Assembly (NCBI RefSeq): GCF_965208485.1
Contig: NZ_OZ242344.1
Span: 2,356,001-2,420,000, forward strand
From: Poriferisodalis sp965208485
GTDB lineage: Bacteria; Actinomycetota; Acidimicrobiia; Acidimicrobiales; Poriferisodalaceae
Direction: 5' to 3'
Length of the DNA: 64,000 nucleotides
Of this stretch, positions 8,466 to 16,605 are shown piece after piece (the stretch's first letter is position 1; each line of letters begins with the position of its first letter). The translations under genes were made by a program, and so were the position numbers. A model generated the notes under the pieces. It made no database searches and had not been told where the DNA came from. It worked only from the letters and a program-made list of their open reading frames with translations.

Positions 8466-9224
8466 ATGGGTGATGACACGGACGACGAACCCGAGGCGCG
8501 CCGGCCAGTCGAGAGCCGGCTCTACTTCCGACAATTGCTGTCGGGCCAAGACTTCGCCACCAGCGACCCGATCGCCCGTCAGATGGTGAACTTCGCCTAT
8601 CTCATCGGTGATCGGGAGACCCGTGAAGCAGTCGTGGTGGATCCCGCCTACAACGTCGACGACCTGCTTGACATCCTCGCTGAGGACGAGATGAACCTGG
8701 TCGGGGTGCTGGCCACGCACTTTCACGCCGATCACATCGGCGGGAACATGATGGGCTACAGCATTGAGGGCGTCGCCCAGCTGCTCGAACGCCAGGGCAC
8801 GAAGATCCACCTGCAGGCGCCCGAGGCCGAGTTGGTGCGAAAGACCACCGGCATCTCGATGAGCGACATGGAGTTGCACGCTCCTGGCGATGTCGTGTCG
8901 GTGGGCGCCGTCGACATCGAACTGCTGCATACGCCCGGGCACACGCCTGGCAGCCAGTGCTTCTTGGTAGGCGGGGCGCTTGTCGCCGGCGACACGCTCT
9001 TTCTCGACGGCTGTGGTCGGATGGATCTGCCGGGCAGCGATCCTGCGGCGATGTATCGCTCGCTGCACGACACGCTGGCCAAGGTGCCCGACTCGGCCGT
9101 GCTGTTTCCCGGCCATCGGTACTCGTTCGAGCCGTACGCCACCATGGGCCAGACCCGCCAGATGAATTACGTCTTCAAGCCGAGCAGCGAGGCGCAGTGG
9201 CTGATGATGTTCGGGCAGGGTTGA
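8466..9224 (+). CDS. MBL-fold metallo-hydrolase (glyoxalase II/persulfide dioxygenase-like)
   Basis: A 252-residue metallo-beta-lactamase fold hydrolase. The metal-binding motif THFHADH (HxHxDH) is at about residues 82-88, followed by HTPGHTPGS (third histidine), DTLF (bridging aspartate) and FPGHRY (last histidine). This spacing is of the hydroxyacylglutathione hydrolase/ETHE1-like group rather than of antibiotic beta-lactamases. The substrate is not predictable; a sulfur-transfer domain is absent. It stands alone, divergent from the broken dehydrogenase, and its stop codon directly abuts an IS1380 remnant. Confidence 0.85.
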   Translation: MGDDTDDEPEARRPVESRLYFRQLLSGQDFATSDPIARQMVNFAYLIGDRETREAVVVDPAYNVDDLLDILAEDEMNLVGVLATHFHADHIGGNMMGYSIEGVAQLLERQGTKIHLQAPEAELVRKTTGISMSDMELHAPGDVVSVGAVDIELLHTPGHTPGSQCFLVGGALVAGDTLFLDGCGRMDLPGSDPAAMYRSLHDTLAKVPDSAVLFPGHRYSFEPYATMGQTRQMNYVFKPSSEAQWLMMFGQG

Positions 9225-9229
9225 GCGTG

Positions 9230-9787
9230 GCGTCCTGCGCCGAGAGTGTGATGGTGGCGCAGCGGAAGCGATCACGGTCGACATCGACTCCACGCTGTGG
9301 GAGGTGCACAGCGACGCGAAGCACGGCGCCGCGTACGGCCACGGCGGGCGGCTGGGGTATCACCCGCTGGTCGTGGCCCGCGACGACACCGGCGAGATCG
9401 TGCACTCCCGGATGCGCAAGGACTCCTCGCAGCGGGGACACGTCGATTTCGCCGCGGGCAAACCCAAGCGCACGGCGCGTCTCGTGGTGCGCCGCACCCG
9501 CCTGGCCGGCGGCCAAGCCGAGCTGCGGCCGAACTGGCGCCACCACGCCGTGGTCACCGACATCCCCGCTGAGGGGCTCGACACCAAAGCAGCCGACACC
9601 GCGTACCGCGCTCACGCCCGCGTCGAACAAGCCGTCCGCGACATCAAAGCCGGCGGCCTCGCCCACTGCCCCTCCGGACGGTTCGCGGCGAACGCCGCCC
9701 GGCTCGCCTTCGCCGCGCCGGCGCACAACAACGCTGAGAACCCACACAACCCGCCAACACCCCACCCCACCAGTGGATCAGGGCTAA
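9230..9787 (+). mobile_element. IS1380-family transposase remnant
   Basis: An open frame from about 9230 gives ITVDIDSTLWEVHS (first catalytic Asp region of IS1380 DDE transposases), GYHPLVV, then RVEQAVRDIKAGGLAHCPSG (the C-terminal Glu region) and AAPAHNN. The middle of the transposase is missing and there is no start codon of its own, so it is inactive. At 9772-9784 GTGGATCAGGG resembles the terminal repeat of the larger IS1380 copy near 34,860 (GTGAATAATCAGGG), marking the right end; no left end is visible. Confidence 0.8.
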
Positions 9788-9836
9788 GCGGACGCGCAGA
9801 TGCGAGTCCTGCAGAGACGATTTGTACGCTGCCGCG

Positions 9837-11342
9837 ATGGCCGAACGACCCGCCCTTGACCCGTTGGCGCCCGGCCTGATGGTGTGCGGGACCGCTTCCA
9901 ACGCTGGCAAGAGCACCATCGTCGCGGGGTTGTGCCGCTTGCTGGCGAGGCGGGGCGTGCGCGTCGCACCGTTCAAGGCGCAGAACATGGCGCTGAACTC
10001 GGCGGTGACCGTGTCGGGCCACGAGATCGGCCGCGCCCAGTTCAGCCAGGCGCAGGCAGCAGGCACCGAAGCCAGCGTGGACATGAACCCGGTGCTCATC
10101 AAGCCGACGTCGGACACCGACGCGCAGATCGTGGTGAACGGCAAGCCGTTTGCGACCATGACCGCTGCCGAGTATCACAAGCACAAGCCCGAACTGTTCG
10201 AGCTGGTGCTGACAGCGCTGCAGCGCTTGCGACGCGAATTCGATGCCGTCGTGCTTGAGGGTGCCGGCAGCCCGGCCGAGATCAACCTTGCCGCCAGTGA
10301 CATCGTGAACCTGCGGGTTGCCGAGCGTGCAGGCTTGTCGGCGATCGTGGTCGGCGACATCGACCCGGGAGGTGTGTTCGCATCGCTCTTCGGCACTGTC
10401 GCGTTGCTGCCGCCCAGCCAGCGCGAGCTGGTGCGGGGCTTCGTCATCAACAAGTTCCGTGGTGACCCGGTGCTGCTCGGCGATGGACTGGCAGACATCG
10501 AGCGCCGCTGCGACGTGCCCGTGCTGGGCGTTCTGCCGATGCTCGACAGCATTCAGATCGATGCCGAGGATTCGGTGGCGCTCAGCGAGCTTCCCCCGCC
10601 CAGCGCTGACGCGCACCTCGACGTTGCCGTCATCGCATTCCCGTGCCTGTCGAATTTCACCGACTTCGATCCGCTGTTCGCCGAGCCGGATGTCGCTGTG
10701 CGGTTCGTGCGCTCGGTGCGCGAACTCGGCAGGCCCGATGTCATCGTGCTGGGCGGCTCCAAGGCCACTGCCCAAGACTTGGCGTGGATGCGGTCGCGAG
10801 GCCTCGCGCAGGCGGTGGAGGCGGCAGCATCCGATCACGACGCCGTGGTGCTGGGAATCTGCGGTGGCTACCAGATGCTGGGCCGCAGCATCACTGACGA
10901 GGTCGAATCGCGCTGTGGGCGGGTGCCGGGCTTGGGCCTGCTCGATGTGGAGACCGTATTCGAGGACAGCAAAGTGCTCGCTCAGCGTCGGGGTGAGGCG
11001 TTCGGCGGTCATGTCGAGGGCTACCAGATCCACCACGGACGGGTGCGTCTGTGCGTCGATGCCGAAGGGGAGCCATGGCTCTGGCTGGACGGCGAATCCG
11101 ACGGCTGGCGCAATGGCCGCGTCATGGGTACCTCGCTGCACGGGGTGTTCGATGCGGACGGGTTTCGCCACGCGTTTCTCGCACATGTGGCCGCGATCGG
11201 TGGCTGCGGATTTGCGCCGACACCCGGCTCCTTCGCGGCGCGCCGGGATGAGCAGTTCGACCGCGTCGCCGACTCGCTCGCCGCTCACCTCGATGTCGAG
11301 GCGCTCTGGGAGATGATGGGTATCGCTGCGTTGACGGCGTGA
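9837..11342 (+). CDS. cobQ: Cobyric acid synthase
   Basis: A 501-residue glutamine-dependent amidotransferase that converts adenosylcobyrinate a,c-diamide to adenosylcobyrate by amidating four side chains. The N-terminal P-loop-like dethiobiotin-synthetase fold has GTASNAGKST, FKAQNMALN and the glycine-rich GAGSPAEINL region. The C-terminal triad-type glutaminase has the nucleophile motif GICGGYQMLG and the histidine in GTSLHGVF. ATG 9837 is preferred over the TTG at 9822. It is convergent with the cobO/btu operon, so biosynthesis and salvage sit side by side. No other de novo cobalamin genes are in the window, so a salvage role (cobyric acid step) is possible. Confidence 0.96.
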   Translation: MAERPALDPLAPGLMVCGTASNAGKSTIVAGLCRLLARRGVRVAPFKAQNMALNSAVTVSGHEIGRAQFSQAQAAGTEASVDMNPVLIKPTSDTDAQIVVNGKPFATMTAAEYHKHKPELFELVLTALQRLRREFDAVVLEGAGSPAEINLAASDIVNLRVAERAGLSAIVVGDIDPGGVFASLFGTVALLPPSQRELVRGFVINKFRGDPVLLGDGLADIERRCDVPVLGVLPMLDSIQIDAEDSVALSELPPPSADAHLDVAVIAFPCLSNFTDFDPLFAEPDVAVRFVRSVRELGRPDVIVLGGSKATAQDLAWMRSRGLAQAVEAAASDHDAVVLGICGGYQMLGRSITDEVESRCGRVPGLGLLDVETVFEDSKVLAQRRGEAFGGHVEGYQIHHGRVRLCVDAEGEPWLWLDGESDGWRNGRVMGTSLHGVFDADGFRHAFLAHVAAIGGCGFAPTPGSFAARRDEQFDRVADSLAAHLDVEALWEMMGIAALTA

Positions 11343-11383
11343 CATCCGACGGGTTTGCCCAGTGGCATTCCCGCCGCAACAGA

Positions 11384-11980
11384 TCAGTAGTCGATGCCCT
11401 TCTTGGCGCGGATGCCCGAGTCGTAGGCGTGCTTGGTCTTTCCCATCTCCGTCACGGTGTCGGCCAAGTCGATCATCCACTCCGGTGCGTCGCGTCCCGT
11501 GAGCACCAGTGAGACGCGTTCAGGCCGGTTGCGGAAGGTCTCATCCACGTCTGCGGCATCAATCCATCCCCAGTTCAGCGGGTAGGTGATCTCGTCGAAG
11601 ATCACCAGCCGGTGGTCGCCTGCCTGTACCAGCGCCTTGCCGTGCCGCCACGCCTCACGGGCCTCGGCCTCATCGCGTGTGAGGTCCTCGCTGTCCCATG
11701 TGAAGCCTTCGCCGAGCGACCAGAAGTCGATGCCCAGCGGCTCGGCCATCATCTGCTCGCCGGTCACCCAGTTGTCGGACTTCAGGAATTGCACCACCGC
11801 AACCGGCCATTCCCGCGCTCGTGCTCGCATCGCCATGCCGAAGGCCGCAGATGACTTGCCTTTGCCATCGCCGGTGTTGACCACTACTAGGCTGCGCGCG
11901 GTGCGCAGCCCGTCGGGGCGGGGATCATCAGTGGGCGGAGCGTCGGTGGGCGTCGAGCCGTCAGGCTGTGATGCATTCAT
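11384..11980 (-). CDS. cobO: Cob(I)yrinic acid a,c-diamide adenosyltransferase
   Basis: A 198-residue CobO/BtuR/CobA-type corrinoid adenosyltransferase, which transfers the adenosyl moiety of ATP to cob(I)alamin or its precursors. The P-loop TGDGKGKSSAA near residue 36 and the block VVQFLKSDNW are diagnostic, and the C-terminal LVLTGRDAPEWMIDLAD is also typical. The ATG overlaps the stop of the upstream ATPase gene by four bases, so it is the last gene of the riboswitch-controlled btuF-btuC-btuD-cobO operon: imported cobalamin is adenosylated immediately after uptake. Confidence 0.96.
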   Translation of the reverse strand: MNASQPDGSTPTDAPPTDDPRPDGLRTARSLVVVNTGDGKGKSSAAFGMAMRARAREWPVAVVQFLKSDNWVTGEQMMAEPLGIDFWSLGEGFTWDSEDLTRDEAEAREAWRHGKALVQAGDHRLVIFDEITYPLNWGWIDAADVDETFRNRPERVSLVLTGRDAPEWMIDLADTVTEMGKTKHAYDSGIRAKKGIDY

Positions 11981-12810
11981 GAGTGGTCTCCATTCTGTGC
12001 GGTGCCGCCGTTCGCCGGCGCCGCCTTGTTGGTGTCTGATGTTGTCGTTGCTGTGGGAACGATCACCGGGCCCTCGGGATCGTCGATCACCCGGACTTGG
12101 GCGTCGAAGTGCTCTGCGATGTTGGCAACAGTGAGCACCTCGCTGGGCGTACCCCGCTGCGCAATGACGCCCGCCGCCAGGATGGCCACCTGGTCGCCAT
12201 AGCGGGCAGCGAGGGTCAGATCGTGCAGCGTGGCGATGACCGTCAAGCCACGCTCGCGACGCAGCGCGTCGACCAAGTCGAGCACGTCCTGCTGGTGGCC
12301 GAGGTCGAGTGCGGTTGTCGGTTCGTCGAGCAGCAGGATGTCGGCTTGCTGCACGAGAGCTCTGGCGAGCACCGTGCGCTGGCGTTCACCTCCAGAAAGC
12401 GACTGCATGGCACGGTCACCGAATCCGACGAGATCGAGGCGCTCGAGCACGTCGGCGGCGATCTCGCGATCGGTCGACGTCTCGCCGGCGAAGATGCTGC
12501 GGTGGGGCGTGCGGCCCAGCAGCACGTAGTCGGCGACGAGCATGCCCCGGGGAATGACCGGCGTTTGCGGCACGTAGGCGACCTTGCGAGCTCGCTCGGC
12601 GCGTCGCAGCTTCGTGAGTCCGTCGATGCGGATGTCGCCGTCGTGGGCCACGAGGCCCAGCACGGCGCGCAGCAGGGTGGTCTTGCCGGCCCCGTTCGGG
12701 CCGATGATGTTGACCCACTCGCCTTGAGACACAGCCAGATCGACGCCGCCCAGGACGTGGGTCCCGTTGAGCCGGACATCGAGCGACTGCAGGTCGACGG
12801 CGGCGGTCAC
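11977..12810 (-). CDS. btuD: Cobalamin ABC transporter ATP-binding protein
   Basis: A 277-residue FecE/BtuD-type ATPase that powers vitamin B12 import. Walker A GPNGAGKTTLL, Q-loop YVPQTP, ABC signature LSGGERQR and Walker B LLLDEPT are all intact. The start is the GTG at 12810, which overlaps the permease stop as GTGA and has GGGAG eight bases upstream; frames reaching 13269 run through the permease gene and are spurious. The C-terminal tail is rich in T, A and N. Confidence 0.95.
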   Translation of the reverse strand: MTAAVDLQSLDVRLNGTHVLGGVDLAVSQGEWVNIIGPNGAGKTTLLRAVLGLVAHDGDIRIDGLTKLRRAERARKVAYVPQTPVIPRGMLVADYVLLGRTPHRSIFAGETSTDREIAADVLERLDLVGFGDRAMQSLSGGERQRTVLARALVQQADILLLDEPTTALDLGHQQDVLDLVDALRRERGLTVIATLHDLTLAARYGDQVAILAAGVIAQRGTPSEVLTVANIAEHFDAQVRVIDDPEGPVIVPTATTTSDTNKAAPANGGTAQNGDHS

Positions 12811-13886
12811 CAGATCTCCCGCCGGCTTGTACGCAGCACGAACACGAAGAAGGGCGCTCCGAGGAATGCCGTGACCACGCCGATCGGCAGTTCGGCGGGG
12901 GACAGCACCGTGCGCGCGGTCAGGTCGGCGAGCACCAGGAACGCCCCGCCGAACAGCACCGAGAGCGGCAGCAGAACGCGGTTGCTGCTGCCGAAGATCA
13001 ACCGAATCGTGTGCGGCACGATGATGCCGACGAAGCTGATCAACCCGCTCACCGACACGGCAGCGGCCGCGCCGAGCGACGCCGCAATCAGGACGATCAG
13101 CCGGATCCGGCGGGGCTCGAGGCCGAGTGCCGCGGCCTCTTCGTCCCCGACGGCAAGCACGTCCAGTGCTCGCCGGTAGCGCAGCACGATGGCTGTCGTC
13201 AGCAGGAAATACGGCAGCAGCAGCGCTGGCTCGGCCCAGCCCGAGGTGGCGATCCGGCCGAGGAGCCACGCGAGGATCTGGCGGAACGCATCTGCATTGG
13301 CCTGCAGGAGATACGTCTGGCAGGCCGCCAGAAAGCTCGCCACGGCGATGCCGGCAAGGATCAGCGAAGCTGTCGAGCGTCCGCCGATGTGTCCCGCGAG
13401 GTAGGCAACCGTCACCGCGCCGAGTGCGCCGCCGAATGCAGCGAGCGGAACGAGATCGAACACACCGGCGCCGTCGCCGAGGTCATTGACGATGGCGATG
13501 GTCGCTCCTAGTCCGGCACCGGCGGCAATGCCGAGCAGGTACGGATCGGCGAGGGGGTTTCGGAATGCCGCCTGATAGGTGGCACCGCTCATGGCAAGCG
13601 TGGCGCCCACCAGCAGTCCCAGCACAACCCGCGGCAGCCGGATGTCGGTGACGATCGCCTTGTGCGCATCGTTGAGTCCCGACTCGACCGAAACGCCAGG
13701 CAGCAGATCGGCGAGCTCCATCAGCACTCGATGAGCCGAGATGCCGACTGGGCCGACGGTGAGCCCGGCGACGACCGCGATGATGACGGCAACGAAGCCG
13801 GCGACGAGCGCCGGTGCCCGCAGTCGCGATGCCGCCAGCTCGATGCCGGTGCCACCGGCTGCGCCAGATGCGCTCGAAGCGGTCAT
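12807..13886 (-). CDS. btuC: Cobalamin ABC transporter permease (FecCD family)
   Basis: A 359-residue integral membrane protein of the FecCD/BtuC family with about ten hydrophobic helices. Family blocks are visible: LPRVVLGLLVGATLAMSGA near residue 108, followed by NPLADPYLLG, and a later GLISFVGIIVPH. It forms the transmembrane channel of the B12 importer with the coupled ATPase. Substrate assignment to cobalamin rather than iron siderophore rests on the upstream cobalamin riboswitch and the downstream cobO gene. Confidence 0.93.
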   Translation of the reverse strand: MTASSASGAAGGTGIELAASRLRAPALVAGFVAVIIAVVAGLTVGPVGISAHRVLMELADLLPGVSVESGLNDAHKAIVTDIRLPRVVLGLLVGATLAMSGATYQAAFRNPLADPYLLGIAAGAGLGATIAIVNDLGDGAGVFDLVPLAAFGGALGAVTVAYLAGHIGGRSTASLILAGIAVASFLAACQTYLLQANADAFRQILAWLLGRIATSGWAEPALLLPYFLLTTAIVLRYRRALDVLAVGDEEAAALGLEPRRIRLIVLIAASLGAAAAVSVSGLISFVGIIVPHTIRLIFGSSNRVLLPLSVLFGGAFLVLADLTARTVLSPAELPIGVVTAFLGAPFFVFVLRTSRREIW

Positions 13887-13950
13887 CGCTGCTCTAGCCC
13901 TCAGTCACCGGTGCCGTAGGTGACGCCTCGACGCAGCTCTGCGGCATCGG

Positions 13951-15015
13951 TCAGCTCGCGGCGCCGATCGAAACGACGGCATCGGAGATTGCCGCAATGA
14001 ACTCCACGAGGCGTGGTCCCCAGCGCGACACGATGTCGTCGTTGAGCTCGACGACCCGGCCGTTCTGGACAGCGCTCAGCAGATCCCAGCCCGGGCGGGC
14101 AGCGACCGTCTCGGCGTTCTGCCCGCAGCACAGCGTGTCGGCCAAGAAGATCAGGTCGGGGTCGGCGTCCACGATGTACTCATCGCTGAGCTGCGGGTAG
14201 CCGTATGAGCTCCCGTCGGAATCGGCGGGATCGGCAATGTTGTCGAGCCCGAACAGCGAATACACCTGCCCGATGAAGGTGCTGCTGGTCACCGAGTACA
14301 GGCCGTCGGTGAGTTCGTGGTAGTAGGTCAGCCCCGAGGCGTCGGGTGCGGCGTCGATGAGGGCGGCGATCTCGCTGCGCATCTCCGAAATCAGGGCAAC
14401 GGCTTCGTCGGCCTGTTCGGTGGCGTCGCCGAACTGTGCGATCTGCGCGTACAACTCGTCGAAAGTGGCGGGAGCGTCGATACTCAGCACCGCGATGCCC
14501 AGCGACTCGAGGTTGGCCTCGATGTCGCCATCGCTGCCCATCACGACGAGATCGGGGTCGTACGACGCGATGGCCTCGACGTTGGGCTGCCAGCCGCTCA
14601 GGTCGGTGACGGGGGCCTCGGACGGGTAGTACGAGAACTCATCGACGGCGACCACACGGTCGCCTGCGCCGATCGCGAACAGGATCTCGGTACCGGTCGG
14701 CGAGATCGACACGATCCGCTGGTAGCGGTAAGCGGGCTCCGCGGGAGCTGGCTCGGTGTCGTCGGTCTCTTCGACGGTCTCTGCTGCCTCTTCGGACTCG
14801 TCCGCCGTCTCGGCAGCAGCGGTCTCGGTCGTGGTCGTCGGCGCTTGTGTCTCGCTCGGCGCCTCGGCAGCGGGTGCGGAGTCGGTAGCCGGCGCAGCTG
14901 TCGGGCTGCTGTCTGAGTCGTCGCCTCCGCAGGCCGAGGCCAGCAAGAGCACGGCTGCCAGTGCCCACAGCAGGCGCAGGCGCAGTGCTGCCCGGCTGGT
15001 CGCAGGACGTTTCAT
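13951..15015 (-). CDS. btuF: Cobalamin-binding lipoprotein of the ABC importer
   Basis: A 354-residue periplasmic-binding-protein-like lipoprotein. Start at 15015, preceded by GGGAGA; frames to 15177 run through the riboswitch. A lipoprotein signal ends in LLASAC, followed by a long linker of S, T, A, P and E (residues about 30-95) and a class III helical-backbone binding domain (RIVSISPTGTEILFAIGAGD, then YDPDLVV) typical of BtuF/FhuD. The acidic low-complexity linker presumably spans the cell wall. First gene of the riboswitch-controlled operon. Confidence 0.93.
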   Translation of the reverse strand: MKRPATSRAALRLRLLWALAAVLLLASACGGDDSDSSPTAAPATDSAPAAEAPSETQAPTTTTETAAAETADESEEAAETVEETDDTEPAPAEPAYRYQRIVSISPTGTEILFAIGAGDRVVAVDEFSYYPSEAPVTDLSGWQPNVEAIASYDPDLVVMGSDGDIEANLESLGIAVLSIDAPATFDELYAQIAQFGDATEQADEAVALISEMRSEIAALIDAAPDASGLTYYHELTDGLYSVTSSTFIGQVYSLFGLDNIADPADSDGSSYGYPQLSDEYIVDADPDLIFLADTLCCGQNAETVAARPGWDLLSAVQNGRVVELNDDIVSRWGPRLVEFIAAISDAVVSIGAAS

Positions 15016-15028
15016 GGTGTTCTCCCTT

Positions 15029-15052
15029 CTGCTCGAGTTCGGGGCCGAGCAG
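15029..15052 (-). promoter_or_regulatory. Hairpin next to btuF ribosome-binding site (likely expression platform)
   Basis: CTGCTCG at 15029-15035 pairs with CGAGCAG at 15046-15052, a 7-bp stem ending three bases before the GGGAGA Shine-Dalgarno (15021-15026). It has no T-tract, so translational rather than transcriptional control by the adjacent cobalamin riboswitch is suggested. Confidence 0.5.
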
Positions 15053-15099
15053 CGGGAGCACCCACCGCACGATCCGCTCCTTACCTCGAGGAATCGGTT

Positions 15100-15225
15100 C
15101 GTGGATGGCGGCCGGGAGGCGACCGGACTCGTCCCCCGAAGGGGCATCACCGTTGCGGGACAGCGCCGGGATCTCACCGGCTTCGCTCACGACAACCGAG
15201 CGTGAGTCTAGGAGCTGCCCCGTCG
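15100..15225 (-). promoter_or_regulatory. Cobalamin (AdoCbl) riboswitch
   Basis: Read on the minus strand, the conserved core appears in order: GCCGGTGAGATCCCGGC, then CTGTCCCGCAACGGTGA (matching the consensus CxGTCCCGCxxCxGTGA near 15143-15160), a CCCCTTCGGGG hairpin, and GAGTCCGGTCGCCTCC, which corresponds to the B12-box side GAGxCxGGxxACCTxCC. It precedes btuF by about 90 bases and governs the btuFCD-cobO operon: bound adenosylcobalamin shuts down uptake. The 5' edge overlaps the end of the DUF2784 gene slightly. Edges are approximate. Confidence 0.9.
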
Positions 15226-15609
15226 CCGTGGTGCCGAGTGGGATGCGGCAGACGAGCCGGCCTTGCGCATGCGCCAGTAGCTGACCGTGATCGGCACCGT
15301 CAAGGTGAGCAGGATCACGAAGTTGACCCGGCCGGTGATGCCCGGCGGGTACACCGGCTCCACCAAGTAGTTCGAGATGAAGCCGGTCTCATACGGCTCC
15401 CGCCCGGCTTGGCGCAGGAACCACTTCTCCCACACCGTCAGGGGACAGTCGGAGCCAGTGATGTTCACCACGACAGCAGCACCGAGGGCGCCGAGGTGCC
15501 ACTTCATGAGCTTCGGCCAGCGCTTCGCCATGAAGCCGCCGACCAGCAGGAACACGATGTAGCTCAAGTGCGAAGCAGCCACGAGACGCGCCAGCCCGAC
15601 AGCGACCAT
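15208..15609 (-). CDS. DUF2784 family small membrane protein
   Basis: A 133-residue protein with about four hydrophobic segments. The family block DCPLTVWEKWFLRQAG (residues about 52-67) followed by Y..GFI..YL is diagnostic of DUF2784, small membrane proteins of unknown function. The C-terminus is basic and serine-rich (SAPRRRGSS). It lies immediately upstream of the cobalamin riboswitch on the same strand but is not part of the regulated operon. Confidence 0.75.
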   Translation of the reverse strand: MVAVGLARLVAASHLSYIVFLLVGGFMAKRWPKLMKWHLGALGAAVVVNITGSDCPLTVWEKWFLRQAGREPYETGFISNYLVEPVYPPGITGRVNFVILLTLTVPITVSYWRMRKAGSSAASHSAPRRRGSS

Positions 15610-15695
15610 CGCCGCGACGCTACTGGCGCCCGGCTCGCTGCTCGATGTCCGGTCGCATCATGTACAGCCAGCTTCAGGTAGAAATAATCCGGCCC

Positions 15696-15925
15696 TTCGC
15701 GGTTTTGTGGGTTGAGGGTGGGTTGAGGGTCCGTTTGTAGGGGTCGAGGCCCTGCTGGGGTCGGTGTTCGTGACAACGCCGAACCCCGGGGGGCCTCGAT
15801 GGCGAGTGATGTTGTGTCGGTGCGGCATTCGACCCGAGGTGTTCCGGGCCAGGTTCGTGCTCACCAAACGGCCCGACACCCTCGACGCCGCCGAGCCCAG
15901 CAGCCCAAATCCCACAAAACGCGAA
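15696..15925. mobile_element. ISL3-derived MITE-like element
   Basis: About 230 bases bounded by near-perfect terminal inverted repeats: TTCGCGGTTTTGTGGG at 15696-15711 and CCCACAAAACGCGAA at 15911-15925 (one-base gap). The left roughly 115 bases are closely similar to the end of the ISL3 element at 46,260-46,392 in reverse orientation (shared CGAGGCCCTGCTGGG and GGCCTCGATGGCGAGT). No transposase remains, so it could only move in trans. It sits directly upstream of the ATPase cassette. Confidence 0.75.
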
Positions 15926-15960
15926 AACTCGATCTTCTCCGTCCGTGACACACTGACACT

Positions 15961-16605
15961 GTGACCGATGTCGCGGCGGAGGTACAGCAGCTGGTGCAAA
16001 TCGTGGTCAACGACGCCGCGCTTCCACTCTGCGTTCGGCGGGAAGCAGCGACCTTGGCAGGGTTGGCTGGAAGGCAACCCGGTCGGGCGTGTGAACGGCT
16101 CGAAGATCTGCGCACGCGTGTGCTGCCGGACTTGGCCTTGCACGAGCCGGAGCGTGACTATGCCCGCTGCGTGTCTGTCGAGACCTTCTGGCGACATCAC
16201 CTTCGACCTGACCGCAAGCCGTACTTTCGAGCGGATCATCGGCCCTACTTGGGCTACCTGCTCTCGCAGCCGGATCCTGCCGTCGCGATCCGCGCTGACC
16301 TCTCCACGGCTACCACTCTCATTCCGGCAGAGTTCTCGTGGCTCGTGCCGCTGGACCATCTCGCCGGATTGGATGGGCCCGCGATCGCCAGGAGGCTGCA
16401 ACTGCGCGGCAGCATGCAGCCGTTCGTAGTCTTCGTCTTCCCGTTAGGGCGACTCCTGCAGTCGGGGGTGACAGCACGGGAACCGCGTGGCATCGACACG
16501 ATCCCGGCGAAGCTCTTGCAATGGACACCGGGCGGAGTGTCAGGTGAGCGCATAGATCGCAGCATTCCACTTGTGGCACTCGGAGGTGTGCAGTGGCGAC
16601 CCTGA
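15961..16605 (+). CDS. Hypothetical protein, first gene of the ATPase cassette
   Basis: A 214-residue protein that I do not recognise. GTG start at 15961, just downstream of the MITE-like element. The N-terminal half is alpha-helical in character (EVQQLVQIVV, REAATLAGLAG, with repeated E/R pairs); the C-terminal half has beta-like hydrophobic strands (FVVFVFPLGR, IPLVALGGVQW). No signal peptide or transmembrane segment. The 3' end overlaps the next gene by 13 bases, so translation is coupled. Strict co-transcription with an OLD-like ATPase suggests a partner or sensor subunit, which is inference only. Confidence 0.7.
   Translation: MTDVAAEVQQLVQIVVNDAALPLCVRREAATLAGLAGRQPGRACERLEDLRTRVLPDLALHEPERDYARCVSVETFWRHHLRPDRKPYFRADHRPYLGYLLSQPDPAVAIRADLSTATTLIPAEFSWLVPLDHLAGLDGPAIARRLQLRGSMQPFVVFVFPLGRLLQSGVTAREPRGIDTIPAKLLQWTPGGVSGERIDRSIPLVALGGVQWRP

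Noticed and set aside
9612..11480. 622-codon minus-strand frame opposite cobQ
   Set aside because: Antisense shadow of a well-supported gene in GC-rich DNA; histidine-rich product without family features.
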